DNA of 64,000 nucleotides from UBA5796 sp040752455 (GCA_049324115.1 JBMOMN010000009.1:310001-374000); one strand, 5' to 3'; positions 50,239-60,730 are shown, numbered from the stretch's first letter. A program made the numbers and translations. Notes: generated from the letters alone by a model not told the origin.

Positions 50239-52704
50239 ATGATGCGATTTGACCGATTTACCGAACGGGCGCAGGAAGCCGCCCAACGCGCGGCCGAGAT
50301 CATCCAGCGCTACGGTCACAACCAGATTGATACCGAGCACATCCTGCTGGCCCTGCTGGAACAGCCCGGCGGCGTCATCCCGCAAATCCTGGAAAACCTG
50401 AACGTCAGCGCGGATGCGATCGGCGAGCGGATTGACATGACCCTCCGCTCCAGCCCGAAGGCCAACATCTTCGGCGGCGGCGCGGGACAAATCTTTATCA
50501 CTCCCCGCGTCAAGCGGATCATTGACCTGGCCAACGAAGAAGCCAACCGCCTGAAAGACGAATACATCTCCACTGAACACATCTTCCTCGCCATCCTGAG
50601 CGAGCGCAACACCCCGGCCGCCCGCATATTGGAATCGGCGGGACTGACCCGCGAGCGGGTCTACGATGCCGTCCAGCAGATCCGCGGCGGACAGCGGGTG
50701 ACCGACCCCCAGGCCGAAACCCGTTACCGCACCCTGGAAAAGTACTCGCGTGACCTGACCCAACTGGCCCGCGAGGGCAAACTGGACCCGGTGATCGGCC
50801 GCGATAACGAGATCCTGCGTCTCATCCAGATCTTGTCCCGGCGGACGAAGAACAACCCGGTGCTGATCGGCGAGGCGGGCGTCGGCAAGACGGCCATCGT
50901 CGAGGGGCTGGCGCAGAAGATCGCCACCAACGATGTGCCGGAGATCCTGAGCGGCAAGAAAGTCGTCTCGCTCGATCTGGGCGCGATGATCGCCGGAAGC
51001 CGCTTCCGGGGCGAGTTCGAGGAACGGCTGAAATCCGCCATCGAGGAAGTCCAGCGGGCGCAGGGCGAGATCATCCTGATGATTGACGAGTTGCACACTG
51101 TCGTCGGCGCGGGGGCGGCCCAGGGCGCCATGGACGCCAGCAACATGCTCAAACCGGCCCTGTCTCGCGGCGAACTGCAATGTATCGGCGCGACCACCCT
51201 GGACGAGTACCACAAACATATCGAAAAGGACGCGGCCCTCGAGCGCCGCTTCGCCCCCATTTACGTGGACGAGCCGAGCGTGGAGGACTCGATCCAGATG
51301 CTCCAGGGGCTGCGCGACCGCTACGAGGCGCACCACAAAGTCCATTTCTCGGACGAGGCCCTGGTCGCCGCGGCCCGCCTGGCAGACCGCTACGTCACCG
51401 ACCGCCACCTGCCCGACAAAGCCATCGACCTGATGGACGAGGCCGCTGCCAAACTGCGCGTGGCGCTCTATTCCCTGCCCTCCGAACTCAAGGAAATGAA
51501 GAACGACATCGACCGCCTGCGCGCCGAAGAGGAGCAGGCCGGCCTGGAACGCGACTACGAACGCGCCGCCCAGAAAAAGGCCGAACGCCTGCGCCTGGAA
51601 CAGGAATTCAACGAAAAACGCGAACGGTGGGAGACCGAACACAAACTCGACGAGGTGGTGGACGTGCAAGACATCGCCGAAGTCGTCCACCAGTGGACCG
51701 GGATCCCCCTCAGCCAGATGATGGAGAGCGAGGCCCAAAAATTGCTCCACATGGAGGAGCGCCTGCACGAGCGCATCATCGGCCAGGAGGAAGCCATCCA
51801 CGCCATCTCGGATGCCATCCGCCGGGCGCGCTCCGGTCTCAAAGACCCGGCCCGGCCGATCGGCTCGTTCATCTTCATCGGGCCGTCTGGCATCGGCAAG
51901 ACCGAGTTGGCCAAGGCCCTGGCCTGGTTCATGTTCGACGACGAGGACGCCCTGGTCAGGATCGATATGTCCGAATACCGGGAGCAGCACACGGTGTCCC
52001 GCCTGTTCGGTGCGCCTCCGGGGTACGTCGGCTACGAGGAGGGCGGCCAACTGACCGAGGCCGTCCGCCGCCGCCCGTACCGCGTCCTGCTCTTCGACGA
52101 GATCGAGAAGGCCCATCCCGAAGTCTGGAATGCCCTGCTGCAAATCCTCGACGACGGGCGCATGACCGACGGCCAGGGCAACGTGGTCGACTTCCGCAAC
52201 ACGGTGCTGATCATGACCTCCAACCTGGGGACCGAATACGTCCGCAAGGGCGGCACGCTCGGCTTCCTGCAGCGCACCGAGACCGACGAGGACCGCGAGG
52301 CCCACGACAAGATCGAGAAGGCCCTCAAGGGCACCTTCCGGCCCGAATTCCTGAACCGGATTGACGAGATCATCATGTTCTCGCCGCTGTCGGTGGCGGA
52401 GATGGAACTGATCGTTGACTTGCAGCTCAAGGAAATGCACGAGCGCCTGACCGAGTTCAACATCGAGATCGAGCTAAGCCCCGAGGCCCGCACATGGCTG
52501 GCCAAGGCAGGCTTCGACCCGGCCTTCGGCGCCCGCCCGCTGCGCCGCGCCCTGCAAAAGTATGTCGAGAGTCCGCTTTCGGTGGAGCTGCTGGGCGGCA
52601 AGTTCGAAGGCGGCGGCACGGTCCGGGTGGAGGTGGAGAACGACAAGATCGTCTTCCATGCCGGCCAGGTGATGCAGCCGTCCCGCCAGGCCGTGGACGC
52701 GTAA
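50239..52704 (+). CDS. clpC: ATP-dependent Clp protease ATP-binding subunit ClpC
   Basis: This 821-residue AAA+ unfoldase feeds proteins to ClpP. The Clp N-domain (1-140; MRFDRFTERAQEAAQRAAEI) is followed by the first AAA module with Walker A GEAGVGKTAIVEGL and Walker B IILMIDELHTVVGAG, a coiled middle region (ELKEMKNDIDRLRAEEEQAGLERDYERAAQKK), and the second module with GPSGIGKTELAKAL, VLLFDEIEKAHPEV and PEFLNRIDEIIMFSPL. LGF in GTLGFLQRTE is at the place of the ClpP-docking tripeptide, so ClpP partnership is likely. AAAGGATAACC precedes the tandem ATG. Confidence 0.96.
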   Translation: MMRFDRFTERAQEAAQRAAEIIQRYGHNQIDTEHILLALLEQPGGVIPQILENLNVSADAIGERIDMTLRSSPKANIFGGGAGQIFITPRVKRIIDLANEEANRLKDEYISTEHIFLAILSERNTPAARILESAGLTRERVYDAVQQIRGGQRVTDPQAETRYRTLEKYSRDLTQLAREGKLDPVIGRDNEILRLIQILSRRTKNNPVLIGEAGVGKTAIVEGLAQKIATNDVPEILSGKKVVSLDLGAMIAGSRFRGEFEERLKSAIEEVQRAQGEIILMIDELHTVVGAGAAQGAMDASNMLKPALSRGELQCIGATTLDEYHKHIEKDAALERRFAPIYVDEPSVEDSIQMLQGLRDRYEAHHKVHFSDEALVAAARLADRYVTDRHLPDKAIDLMDEAAAKLRVALYSLPSELKEMKNDIDRLRAEEEQAGLERDYERAAQKKAERLRLEQEFNEKRERWETEHKLDEVVDVQDIAEVVHQWTGIPLSQMMESEAQKLLHMEERLHERIIGQEEAIHAISDAIRRARSGLKDPARPIGSFIFIGPSGIGKTELAKALAWFMFDDEDALVRIDMSEYREQHTVSRLFGAPPGYVGYEEGGQLTEAVRRRPYRVLLFDEIEKAHPEVWNALLQILDDGRMTDGQGNVVDFRNTVLIMTSNLGTEYVRKGGTLGFLQRTETDEDREAHDKIEKALKGTFRPEFLNRIDEIIMFSPLSVAEMELIVDLQLKEMHERLTEFNIEIELSPEARTWLAKAGFDPAFGARPLRRALQKYVESPLSVELLGGKFEGGGTVRVEVENDKIVFHAGQVMQPSRQAVDA

Positions 52705-52800
52705 GCTGCCACGGGTTTTACAAATAGACTTCCGAAGTCTGTTTCTCTACCAGACAAAACCCAAAACCTTAACGCGAATTGCGCGAATGGAGCGAATTTA

Positions 52801-52935
52801 AAGTACGGCAACATGAATGTTGCCGTACTTATATTTTCATGTCAGAACATGAAGGCTCTCAAATGGGAAAAGGCATTGCGTTGGTTGTGTTTTTCCTTCG
52901 TTGCCTTCGTGTTTCAAGGGTTTTCCAGTTTTGCC
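52801..52935. repeat. Hairpin and dispersed repeat copy D
   Basis: AAGTACGGCAACAT and its inverse (52801-52830), then ATATTTT, form a likely terminator after clpC. Next, 52848-52935 (GAAGGCTCTCAAATGGGAAA, TTTCCTTCGTTGCC, CGTGTTTCAAGGGTTTTCC) is a shortened copy of the repeat at 11353-11634 in the same orientation. No gene lies between 52705 and 52987. Confidence 0.6.
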
Positions 52936-52987
52936 ATTCCCCCAAAATCGGGTATTATTGGGTCTCATACCTGCCCAAGGAAAACGG

Positions 52988-55000
52988 ATGAAAAAACCTG
53001 CTTCGACACCTGTCATAATCCTGGGGGGCATTTTGCTCTTTATCGGCTGCGTCTGCCTGGCCGGGCTGGGCTTTGGCGTTTACGGGTTCTACCAATTCAC
53101 CCGAAACGTAAACCCGATCGAGCTGCCTCCGGTCGAATCCCCATTTATGCCGCCCACTCCCGAACCGGAAGCCGACCTGATGCGCCCGCCGCTGGAAGAC
53201 ATCCCGCTGGATACGCTTGAGTTGCTGGAGCAGACCGACGTCCCGGCCAACGACCTGCGCGGACTGGCCTGCCGACTGGACGGCAAGTGCAACATCCCGC
53301 TCACCCTGGATCCTCCGGCCGGCCCCCGTCAAACCGGCGAAAGCCAACGCTTTTGGGTGACGGATACCGACACGAACAAGAGTTTCCAGGTTTCGGCCAC
53401 CCTGCGCTACGTGACCGAACATACCTATTTCTGGATCCAGGATGGGGTCAAGTTCGATGACAGGGAACTCGAAAGGTTGGCCAACGAATTCGAGAGCAAA
53501 ATCTACCCGAACACCCGCGCCATTTTCGGCTCGGAGTGGTCGCCGGGCATCGACGGCGACGAGCACATCTACATCCTGTACACGGGCGACGTAGGCGGGG
53601 GTGTCGCCGGATATTTCTCGTCATCCGACGAGATCCATCCCCTGGCCCACGAAAGCTCCAACGGGCATGAGATGTTCGTCTTCAGCGCCGATTCGGTCAG
53701 GCTGAATTCGGAATATACCTTCGGGGTGCTGGCCCACGAGTTCCAGCACATGATCCACTGGAACATGGATAAAAATGAGCAGACCTGGGTGAACGAGGGG
53801 TTATCCGAGCTTTCGGCTTTGATGAACGGCTACAACCCGGGCGGCTTCGACATGGTTTTCAGCCTCGACCCCGATTTACAGTTGAACGACTGGCCCTCCG
53901 GGGCCTCCACTTCGCCGCATTACGGGGCGAGCTTCCTGTTCTTCACCTATTTCCTCGACCGGTTCGGCGCACAGGCCGTCCAGTCGCTGGTGGTGCAGCC
54001 TGCCAACGGGTTCGACGGTGTGGACCAGGTCTTAGCGGAGATGAACGCCGTCGACGCGGTGACAGGCCAACCCGTCCGGGCCGATGCGCTGGTGCTGGAC
54101 TGGATGGCCGCCAACTTCATCGGCGACAGTTCCGCCGCCGACGGCCGGTTCGCCTATTCCAGTTATCCCGAAGCGCCAAAAGTCAACCCCACCGAAACCG
54201 TCTCAGACTGCCCCAGCGGCCCGCACGAACGGACGGTCCATCAGTACGGGGCGGACTATATCGAAATCACTTGCCGGGGCGATTTCACCCTGAGCTTTAC
54301 CGGTTCGACCCAGGCGAAGCTGCTGCCGGCCGACCCGTATTCGGGCCGGTACGCCTTCTGGAGCAACAAAGGCGACGAATCGACCATGACCCTGACCCGC
54401 CGGTTCGATTTGACGGGCGTCAGCGGGCCGGTCGGGATGACTTACCGGGCCTGGTACGACATCGAAGAAGATTACGATTACCTTTACGTGGAAGCCTCGC
54501 TCGACGGCCAGAACTGGGAGCTTTTGATCACGCCTTCGGGCACGCCCGACGACCCGACCGGCAACTCCTTCGGCTGGGCTTATAACGGGAAAAGCGGCGG
54601 CTGGATCGAGGAAAGCCTGGACCTGTCGGCCTATGCCGGACAGCAGGTTTACATCCGCTTCGAATACGTGACCGATACGGCGGTCAATGACGAGGGCTTC
54701 CTGCTGGACGATGTGGCTGTTCCCGCTATCGGTTATTTCAGCGACTTCGAGAGCGACGACGGCGGCTGGGAGGCTGCCGGGTTCGCCCGCATCCAGAACG
54801 CCCTGCCGCAGACTTTCAGCCTGGCGCTGATCCTGAAAGGCGACGGCGGCACGAGGGTGGAATACCTCCCGCTCGCCGCGGACCAGACGGCGAAGATCCC
54901 GCTCTCGCTCGGCGGCGAGGTGGACGGGGCCGTCCTGGTCGTGACCGGCACGAACCGCTTCACGCGGGAGCTGGCTTCGTACCGGTTCGAGGTGCGTTGA
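52988..55000 (+). CDS. Exported M6-like zinc metallopeptidase
   Basis: This 670-residue protein is anchored by a helix at residues 8-36. A peptidase domain (about 120-390) holds HEFQHMIHW (250-258) and VNEGLSE (Glu270), the HExxH plus Glu of gluzincin/M6-type peptidases. A MAM/immune-inhibitor-A-like domain (GMTYRAWYDIEEDYDYLYVEASLDGQNW) follows at about 470-595, as in M6 proteins. It acts outside the cell, on proteins unknown. AAGGAAAACGG precedes ATG 52988. Confidence 0.85.
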   Translation: MKKPASTPVIILGGILLFIGCVCLAGLGFGVYGFYQFTRNVNPIELPPVESPFMPPTPEPEADLMRPPLEDIPLDTLELLEQTDVPANDLRGLACRLDGKCNIPLTLDPPAGPRQTGESQRFWVTDTDTNKSFQVSATLRYVTEHTYFWIQDGVKFDDRELERLANEFESKIYPNTRAIFGSEWSPGIDGDEHIYILYTGDVGGGVAGYFSSSDEIHPLAHESSNGHEMFVFSADSVRLNSEYTFGVLAHEFQHMIHWNMDKNEQTWVNEGLSELSALMNGYNPGGFDMVFSLDPDLQLNDWPSGASTSPHYGASFLFFTYFLDRFGAQAVQSLVVQPANGFDGVDQVLAEMNAVDAVTGQPVRADALVLDWMAANFIGDSSAADGRFAYSSYPEAPKVNPTETVSDCPSGPHERTVHQYGADYIEITCRGDFTLSFTGSTQAKLLPADPYSGRYAFWSNKGDESTMTLTRRFDLTGVSGPVGMTYRAWYDIEEDYDYLYVEASLDGQNWELLITPSGTPDDPTGNSFGWAYNGKSGGWIEESLDLSAYAGQQVYIRFEYVTDTAVNDEGFLLDDVAVPAIGYFSDFESDDGGWEAAGFARIQNALPQTFSLALILKGDGGTRVEYLPLAADQTAKIPLSLGGEVDGAVLVVTGTNRFTRELASYRFEVR

Positions 55001-55058
55001 TTGACAGAATATTCCCGGTGGACTAAACTATCCCGAACAAGTTCTTGAGGAGTGATTC

Positions 55059-56270
55059 ATGGATTTTCATAACACTGACGATGCTGTCACCAAACGCATC
55101 CGGGCCATGGTGGACCGGGTTGCGGGCCTGAAAGAAAACGACCTGTATTTCTACAACCAGCCCATCACCGAAATGCTCCCCGGGGCCAAGGTGCTGGTCA
55201 ACGGGCGCATCATGGGGATGTATGCGTCGTACAGTTACCTCGGCCTGATCGGCCACCCGCGCATCAACAAAGCCGCCAAAGACGCCATAGACCAGTACGG
55301 TTCCGGGACTCACGGCGTGCGCACCCTGGCCGGGTCGCTGAAAGTCCATGACGAGCTGGAGGAGACGATTGCGGGGTTCAAACACACCGAAGCAGCAGTC
55401 ACCTACTCGTCCGGTTACGCCACCAACCTGTCCGTCATCTCGACCCTGATGGGCCGCGGCGACTACGTCATCTCGGACAAGCTCAACCACGCCTCCATCG
55501 TGGACGGCTGCCTCATGTCTGGGGCGGAGTTCCGGCGCTTCAAGCACAACGACATGGAAGACCTGGAGCGCCGCTTGCAGCAGGTCCCGTCAGACCGCTC
55601 CAAGATGGTCGTGGCCGATTCCGTTTTCAGCATGGACGGCGACGTCATTGACCTGCCGAAAGTGGTCGAGTTGTGCCGCAAATACAACGCCTGGCTGATG
55701 ATTGACGAGGCCCACTCGACCGGCGTGCTCGGCAAGACCGGGCGCGGCATCGAAGAGCACTTCGGCATGGAAGATGTGGTTGACATCAAAATGGGCACGC
55801 TCAGCAAGACCATCCCCTCGGTGGGCGGCTACGTGGCGGGCAAGAAGGAGATCATCACCTACCTGCGCCACGCCAGCCGGGCTTACATCTTTTCGGCGGC
55901 GCTGCCCCCGGCCCAGGCCGCGGCCGCCAACGAGGCCTTCAAGATCATCCTGGATGAGCCGGAGCGGGTCGAAAAGCTGAACGCCAATTCGAAACAGTTC
56001 ATCAACGGGCTGAAAGGCGCGGGCTTCAACACCCTCCACACCGAGACGGCCATCGTCCCGGTCATTTGCGGCTCGGACGAGCTGGCCTTCACGATGACCC
56101 GCCTTTGCCAGCACCAGGACCAGTTCGTGCTGCCGGTCATCTCGCCGGCCGTGCCCGAAGACCTGGCCCGCCTGCGCGCCACCGTCACCGCGGCCCACGA
56201 CCCGGCCGACATCGAAATCGCCATGGATGTCATCATCAGGGCCGGGCAGGAGTTGGGCGTGATCCAGTAG
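55059..56270 (+). CDS. Alpha-oxoamine synthase (PLP enzyme; KBL/AONS/SPT-like)
   Basis: This 403-residue PLP enzyme condenses an amino acid with an acyl-CoA. Motifs are YGSGTHGVRTLAGS (80-93), NHASIVDG (143-150), MIDEAHSTGVLG (Asp216, His219) and MGTLSKTIPSVGGY with Schiff-base Lys250. The TIPSVGGY run and SDRSKMVVADSVFSMDGD are closer to serine-palmitoyltransferase-type and general oxoamine synthases than to Kbl at 3703. The acyl donor cannot be told; 8-amino-7-oxononanoate synthase or a sphingoid-type enzyme are options. AGGAGTG precedes the start. Confidence 0.85.
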   Translation: MDFHNTDDAVTKRIRAMVDRVAGLKENDLYFYNQPITEMLPGAKVLVNGRIMGMYASYSYLGLIGHPRINKAAKDAIDQYGSGTHGVRTLAGSLKVHDELEETIAGFKHTEAAVTYSSGYATNLSVISTLMGRGDYVISDKLNHASIVDGCLMSGAEFRRFKHNDMEDLERRLQQVPSDRSKMVVADSVFSMDGDVIDLPKVVELCRKYNAWLMIDEAHSTGVLGKTGRGIEEHFGMEDVVDIKMGTLSKTIPSVGGYVAGKKEIITYLRHASRAYIFSAALPPAQAAAANEAFKIILDEPERVEKLNANSKQFINGLKGAGFNTLHTETAIVPVICGSDELAFTMTRLCQHQDQFVLPVISPAVPEDLARLRATVTAAHDPADIEIAMDVIIRAGQELGVIQ

Positions 56271-56292
56271 ACTGCAAACCTGTCATTTCGAA

Positions 56293-56333
56293 GAATCAAA
56301 ACCCGCCACTTCGTGATGGCGGGTTTTTGATTC
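56293..56333. terminator. Bidirectional terminator
   Basis: GAATCAAAACCCGCCA pairs with TGGCGGGTTTTTGATTC (one bulged T) around CTTCGTGA, with T-runs on both sides. It lies between a plus-strand gene and the minus-strand antitoxin gene. Confidence 0.88.
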
Positions 56334-56360
56334 GATAATCGGACGGTTTCTTTTTGGGGA

Positions 56361-56651
56361 TTACGATCTTTGCGATTTAGCCAGTTTTATTTGCAAATTG
56401 GCCCCAACCGCATCTGCATAGCGGCGCAGGGTGGAGAGACGCACGTCGTCGGCGTGGTTTTCGATCCGCGAAATAGCCGACTTTTTAGTCCGCAGTTTTC
56501 GCGCAACCTCTTCCTGGGTCAACCCTGCCGCTTCCCGTGCCTGGCGTAAAATCACGCCGATCTTAAAGTCAGCATAGCCTTCGTTATAGTTTTCTGCAAA
56601 CTCAGCGTCGCGCGCCGCGCGCTTTTGAATATATTCTTTTACATCACTCAT
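56361..56651 (-). CDS. Helix-turn-helix antitoxin (HigA-like)
   Basis: This 96-residue Xre-type protein has QAREAAGLTQEEVARKLRTK and KSAISRIENHADDVRLSTLRR for the helix-turn-helix, and a short N-terminal part (YIQKRAARDAEFAENYNEGYADF) that could wrap the toxin. Its ATG overlaps the toxin stop (ATGA), the toxin-first order of higBA-type loci. It should neutralise the toxin and repress the operon. Confidence 0.88.
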   Translation of the reverse strand: MSDVKEYIQKRAARDAEFAENYNEGYADFKIGVILRQAREAAGLTQEEVARKLRTKKSAISRIENHADDVRLSTLRRYADAVGANLQIKLAKSQRS

Positions 56652-57001
56652 AATTTATTTCTCCTCGCCAAATATTCTTTCTTACGCCGCACTGCAAGGT
56701 CAATTTCTTGCAACGGTGTTTGTTGAGTTTTCTTGGCAAATCCATTCGTCAAGATCAACAAAGTACCGCCATCGAAAAAACCAAGCAACCTGAAGATGTC
56801 ATTTCCAAATTGTATGCAGACTTCCCAGATATTTTCGTTACCAACAAGCTTCTTGAAGTATTGACGGGGGACAACCTCCAATTCCTCGATCAACTGTAAA
56901 ACCCATAATACTTTCTGCGTTTGTTTACCGGTCAGCGAATCGAGGAATTCTTCGACAGGGCTGGCTCCATTGGGAAGGCGATAAAAATTCACTGTCCGCA
57001 T
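56648..57001 (-). CDS. RelE/HigB-type toxin (phage Gp49-like)
   Basis: This 117-residue protein is of the Gp49/HigB-like type: VNFYRLPNGASPVEEFLDSL, then KKLVGNENIWEVCIQFGNDIFRLLGFF and LTNGFAKKTQQTPLQEIDLA, with Lys/Arg residues expected for ribosome-dependent mRNA cleavage. The start at 57001 gives the usual family length; a longer reading to 57100 has an odd leader. It heads the two-gene toxin-antitoxin operon. Confidence 0.86.
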   Translation of the reverse strand: MRTVNFYRLPNGASPVEEFLDSLTGKQTQKVLWVLQLIEELEVVPRQYFKKLVGNENIWEVCIQFGNDIFRLLGFFDGGTLLILTNGFAKKTQQTPLQEIDLAVRRKKEYLARRNKL

Positions 57002-57109
57002 GGCTAATGTTATCACAAATGTGAACTCTTGTGGATCTCGTCTTTCTGGCTCTTTCACTCTCCTGACAACGGAATTCTCCAAACAAAGACCCCATAACAA
57101 AAGTCCTTT

Positions 57110-57230
57110 TCGACACGAATTTCGCGGATTTGGGAAATACCCATTTGGGGACGATGTGGCGCGAATGTTTTGAAAATGAATTCGCGAAATTCGATCATCA
57201 GCGTAATTCGCGTTGAGATTTTCGTCTTGT
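57110..57230. repeat. AATTTCGCG-type dispersed repeat
   Basis: Several copies of a CGAATTTCGCG or AATTCGCGAAATTCG-like motif lie between the toxin gene and the next stop codon. Otherwise this stretch has nothing I can support. Confidence 0.4.
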
Positions 57231-57249
57231 CCGGTAGGGAGTGAAAGAA

Positions 57250-57702
57250 TTACAGCGTCTTGATCAACGCCACGTGGCTGCTGCGCAACCGTCCGCTGAT
57301 GATCTCGGCCACCCGGCGCATGACCACGAACCCGGCCTCCGGGAAGCGCTCCAGGGCAGCCATCAGTTTCGGGCCGTCAATCACCAGCAGACGGCAGTCC
57401 TCTTCGCAAATGGCGCTGGCCGTGTAATGATGCGGCGCGACGATCCCCGACCAGCCGAAAGCCTGGTACGGCTGGTTGATGACCGAGACGGTCAGGTATT
57501 CCGGCCTGGTAGCCATCCGCACCCGGATGTTGACGTGCCCGCTCAGGAGCACATGCAGCTTGTCGGCCCTGTCTTCAATGTTGAAGATCAACTCCCCTTT
57601 CGGCACGCTGATCTCCTGGCAAAAACCCCCGATCTCCTCCAGCAGCGGCTCGGGCAGGTCCCTGAACAAGTCAATCAGGGATAAGGTCTGGACATCGGTC
57701 AT
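57250..57702 (-). CDS. Cyclic nucleotide-binding domain protein without DNA-binding domain
   Basis: This 150-residue protein is one Crp/PKA-type cNMP-binding fold: LFRDLPEPLLEEIGGFCQEISVPKGELIFNIEDRADKLHVLLSGHVNIRV, with the phosphate-cassette region reading QPYQAFGWSGIVAPHHYTASA, where the usual GE...RxA is GW...YTA. The Arg needed for classical cAMP binding is not seen. The helix-turn-helix expected in Crp proteins is missing. The ligand is unknown. Confidence 0.85.
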   Translation of the reverse strand: MTDVQTLSLIDLFRDLPEPLLEEIGGFCQEISVPKGELIFNIEDRADKLHVLLSGHVNIRVRMATRPEYLTVSVINQPYQAFGWSGIVAPHHYTASAICEEDCRLLVIDGPKLMAALERFPEAGFVVMRRVAEIISGRLRSSHVALIKTL

Positions 57703-57808
57703 GGCGTTCCTCCTTTGGGTGAATAATTCGTATTATCGCATATTCCGGGCCGAAATAGAGCAAATATCACTCGAAAGGATGACCCCAATCCTGTGATACA
57801 CTCGACCC

Positions 57809-58240
57809 ATGCCACAGCAACTCGAAACCCGCCGTGAAAACTTCACCATCAGCACCGACCCGGCCCGCCTGGACCTGACCGCCGTCGCCGACATGCTCAG
57901 CCGGGCCTACTGGGCTAAGGGACGTACCCCCGAAATGGTCGCCCGCACCCTTCAGCACTCGCTCACCTTTGGGCTATACGACGGCTCACGCCAGGTCGGC
58001 CTGGCCCGCGTCGTCAGCGATTACACCACCTTCGCCTGGCTCTGCGATGTCTTCATCCACGAAGACTACCGCGGCCGCGGCCTGGGCAAATGGCTGATGG
58101 AAACCGTCCACAGCCACCCCGACCTGCAAGACCTGCGCCGCTGGATGCTCGCCACCCGCGACGCTCACGGCCTCTACAGCCAATATGGCTGGCAATTGCT
58201 TCCCAATCCAGAAAACTGGATGACCAAAACCAATGGCTGA
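57809..58240 (+). CDS. GNAT family N-acetyltransferase
   Basis: This 143-residue GNAT protein has WLCDVFIHEDYRGRGLGKWLMETVHSHP as the acetyl-CoA loop, with HGLYSQYGWQLLPNPENWM near the end. It overlaps the next start by 8 bases, so the two are translated together. The substrate is unknown. Confidence 0.9.
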   Translation: MPQQLETRRENFTISTDPARLDLTAVADMLSRAYWAKGRTPEMVARTLQHSLTFGLYDGSRQVGLARVVSDYTTFAWLCDVFIHEDYRGRGLGKWLMETVHSHPDLQDLRRWMLATRDAHGLYSQYGWQLLPNPENWMTKTNG

Positions 58241-59420
58241 CCTGATCCTGAAACCCGGACGTGAAAAATCCCTGCTGCGCCGTCACCCCTGGATTTTCTC
58301 AGGAGCGATCGCTCGCGTGGAGGGGGAACCGGGGATGGGGGAAACGGTGGACGTATTCGACTCGAAAGGCGGATTCCTGGCCCGGGCCGCCTATTCGCCT
58401 CATTCGCAGATCCGCGGGCGGGCCTGGACCTTCGAGCCGGGTGAGGCCGTGGACGCGGATTTCCTCCGCCGACGCGTGCGCGCCGCGATCGCTCAACGTT
58501 CAACGTTTAACGTTCAACGTTCGACCGATGCCCTGCGCCTGGTCCACGCCGAATCAGACGGACTCCCCGGCCTGATCGTGGATCGTTACGCCGAAGTGCT
58601 GGTGCTGCAATTGCTGTCGGCGGGTTCCGAATTCTGGAAGCAAACCCTGGCTGACATCCTGATCGAGGAGACCGGTTTACAGACCATCTACGAGCGCTCC
58701 GACGCCGACGTGCGCCAGCTCGAAGGCCTGCCGGAATGTGTCGGCCCCCTGCGCGGCGCAATTACAAATTACCAACTCCCAATTACCGAAAACAGCCTGA
58801 AATTCTTGGTCAACCTCGAATCAGGTCACAAGACCGGCTTCTATCTCGACCAGCGTGACAACCGCCTGAAAGTCCGCCAGATGGCCGGGGGGCGCGAGGT
58901 GTTGGATTGTTTCTGCTACACCGGCGGCTTCACGGTCAACGCCCTGGCGGGCGGGGCCAGATCCGTCGTCTCGGTGGACGCGTCGGCCGAGGCTCTGGCC
59001 CTGGGACGCGAAAACGCGGCGTTAAACGGGATGCCGGCCGAAAGGTCCGAATGGATCGAGGGGGATGTCTTCCAGGTGTTGAGAAAATTCCGGGATGCGG
59101 GGCGGGCTTTCGATATGATCGTCCTCGATCCCCCCAAATTTGCGCCCACCGCAGCCCAGGCCGAAAAAGCCGCCCGCGGCTACAAAGATATCAACCTGCT
59201 GGCCTTCAAACTGCTGCGGCCGGGCGGAGTCCTGTTCACGTTTTCCTGCTCCGGCGGCGTGGAGGCGGCCCTGTTCCAGAAGATCGTGGCCGGCGCGGCC
59301 CTGGACGCAGGCGTGGAGGCACAGATCGTGGGGAGTATGCAGCAGGCCGCCGACCACCCGGTGGCGCTCAATTTCCCCGAAGGGGCGTATCTCAAAGGGC
59401 TGATCTGCATAAAACCGTAG
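58233..59420 (+). CDS. rlmI: 23S rRNA (cytosine-C5)-methyltransferase RlmI-like
   Basis: This 395-residue SAM-dependent enzyme has a PUA-like N-terminal domain (RHPWIFSGAIARVEGEPGMGETV) and a Rossmann domain with DCFCYTGGFTVNALAGGA, VLDPPKFAPTAAQAEKAARGY and LFTFSCSGGVEAALF, fitting RlmI-type methylation of 23S rRNA C1962. Two non-family insertions are translated repeats: QRSTFNVQRST near residue 90 (58492-58524) and ITNYQLPITEN near 178 (58760-58787). Catalytic motifs are unchanged. Confidence 0.9.
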   Translation: MADLILKPGREKSLLRRHPWIFSGAIARVEGEPGMGETVDVFDSKGGFLARAAYSPHSQIRGRAWTFEPGEAVDADFLRRRVRAAIAQRSTFNVQRSTDALRLVHAESDGLPGLIVDRYAEVLVLQLLSAGSEFWKQTLADILIEETGLQTIYERSDADVRQLEGLPECVGPLRGAITNYQLPITENSLKFLVNLESGHKTGFYLDQRDNRLKVRQMAGGREVLDCFCYTGGFTVNALAGGARSVVSVDASAEALALGRENAALNGMPAERSEWIEGDVFQVLRKFRDAGRAFDMIVLDPPKFAPTAAQAEKAARGYKDINLLAFKLLRPGGVLFTFSCSGGVEAALFQKIVAGAALDAGVEAQIVGSMQQAADHPVALNFPEGAYLKGLICIKP

Positions 59421-59435
59421 GGGCAGGTCGTCGTC

Positions 59436-60453
<1,018 letters not shown>

Positions 60454-60505
60454 GGGCAAAAAAGATGGATAAAAAAAGGCGCAGGTGACTGCGCCCGGGG
60501 CTTGG

Positions 60506-60700
60506 TCAGTCGTCGCCGAGCGAGGCGATGGCTCGCAGCAGGCCGAAGACCAGCACGCCGAGCTTCAGTCCCTCGCCGGTGGTGAGGGCGGTTTCGCGTT
60601 CATCCTTTTCGGCGCGGCGGTTGAGCAGGGAGGCGGCCACCAGGCCGGTGATCGCGCCGATCAGCGCGCCGACGATCAGGTTCTTCTTCCGGTTTTCCAT
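60506..60700 (-). CDS. Small membrane protein (YtxH-like)
   Basis: This 64-residue protein has one N-terminal glycine-rich helix (LIVGALIGAITGLVAASLL), then RRAEKDERETALTTGEG and a second short hydrophobic part (GVLVFGLLRAIASL). It resembles general stress YtxH-like proteins. Its RBS is AAAGGA. It has 30 bp to the next gene upstream and shares its strand. Confidence 0.65.
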   Translation of the reverse strand: MENRKKNLIVGALIGAITGLVAASLLNRRAEKDERETALTTGEGLKLGVLVFGLLRAIASLGDD

Positions 60701-60730
60701 AAGCAAATAAATCCTTTCCTTTCCTTCGCC

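Noticed and set aside
50206..52440. 744-residue open frame antisense to clpC
   Set aside because: Its composition (repeated His/Gly/Leu/Gln) is that of a complement of a GC-rich gene, and clpC on the other strand is unmistakable.
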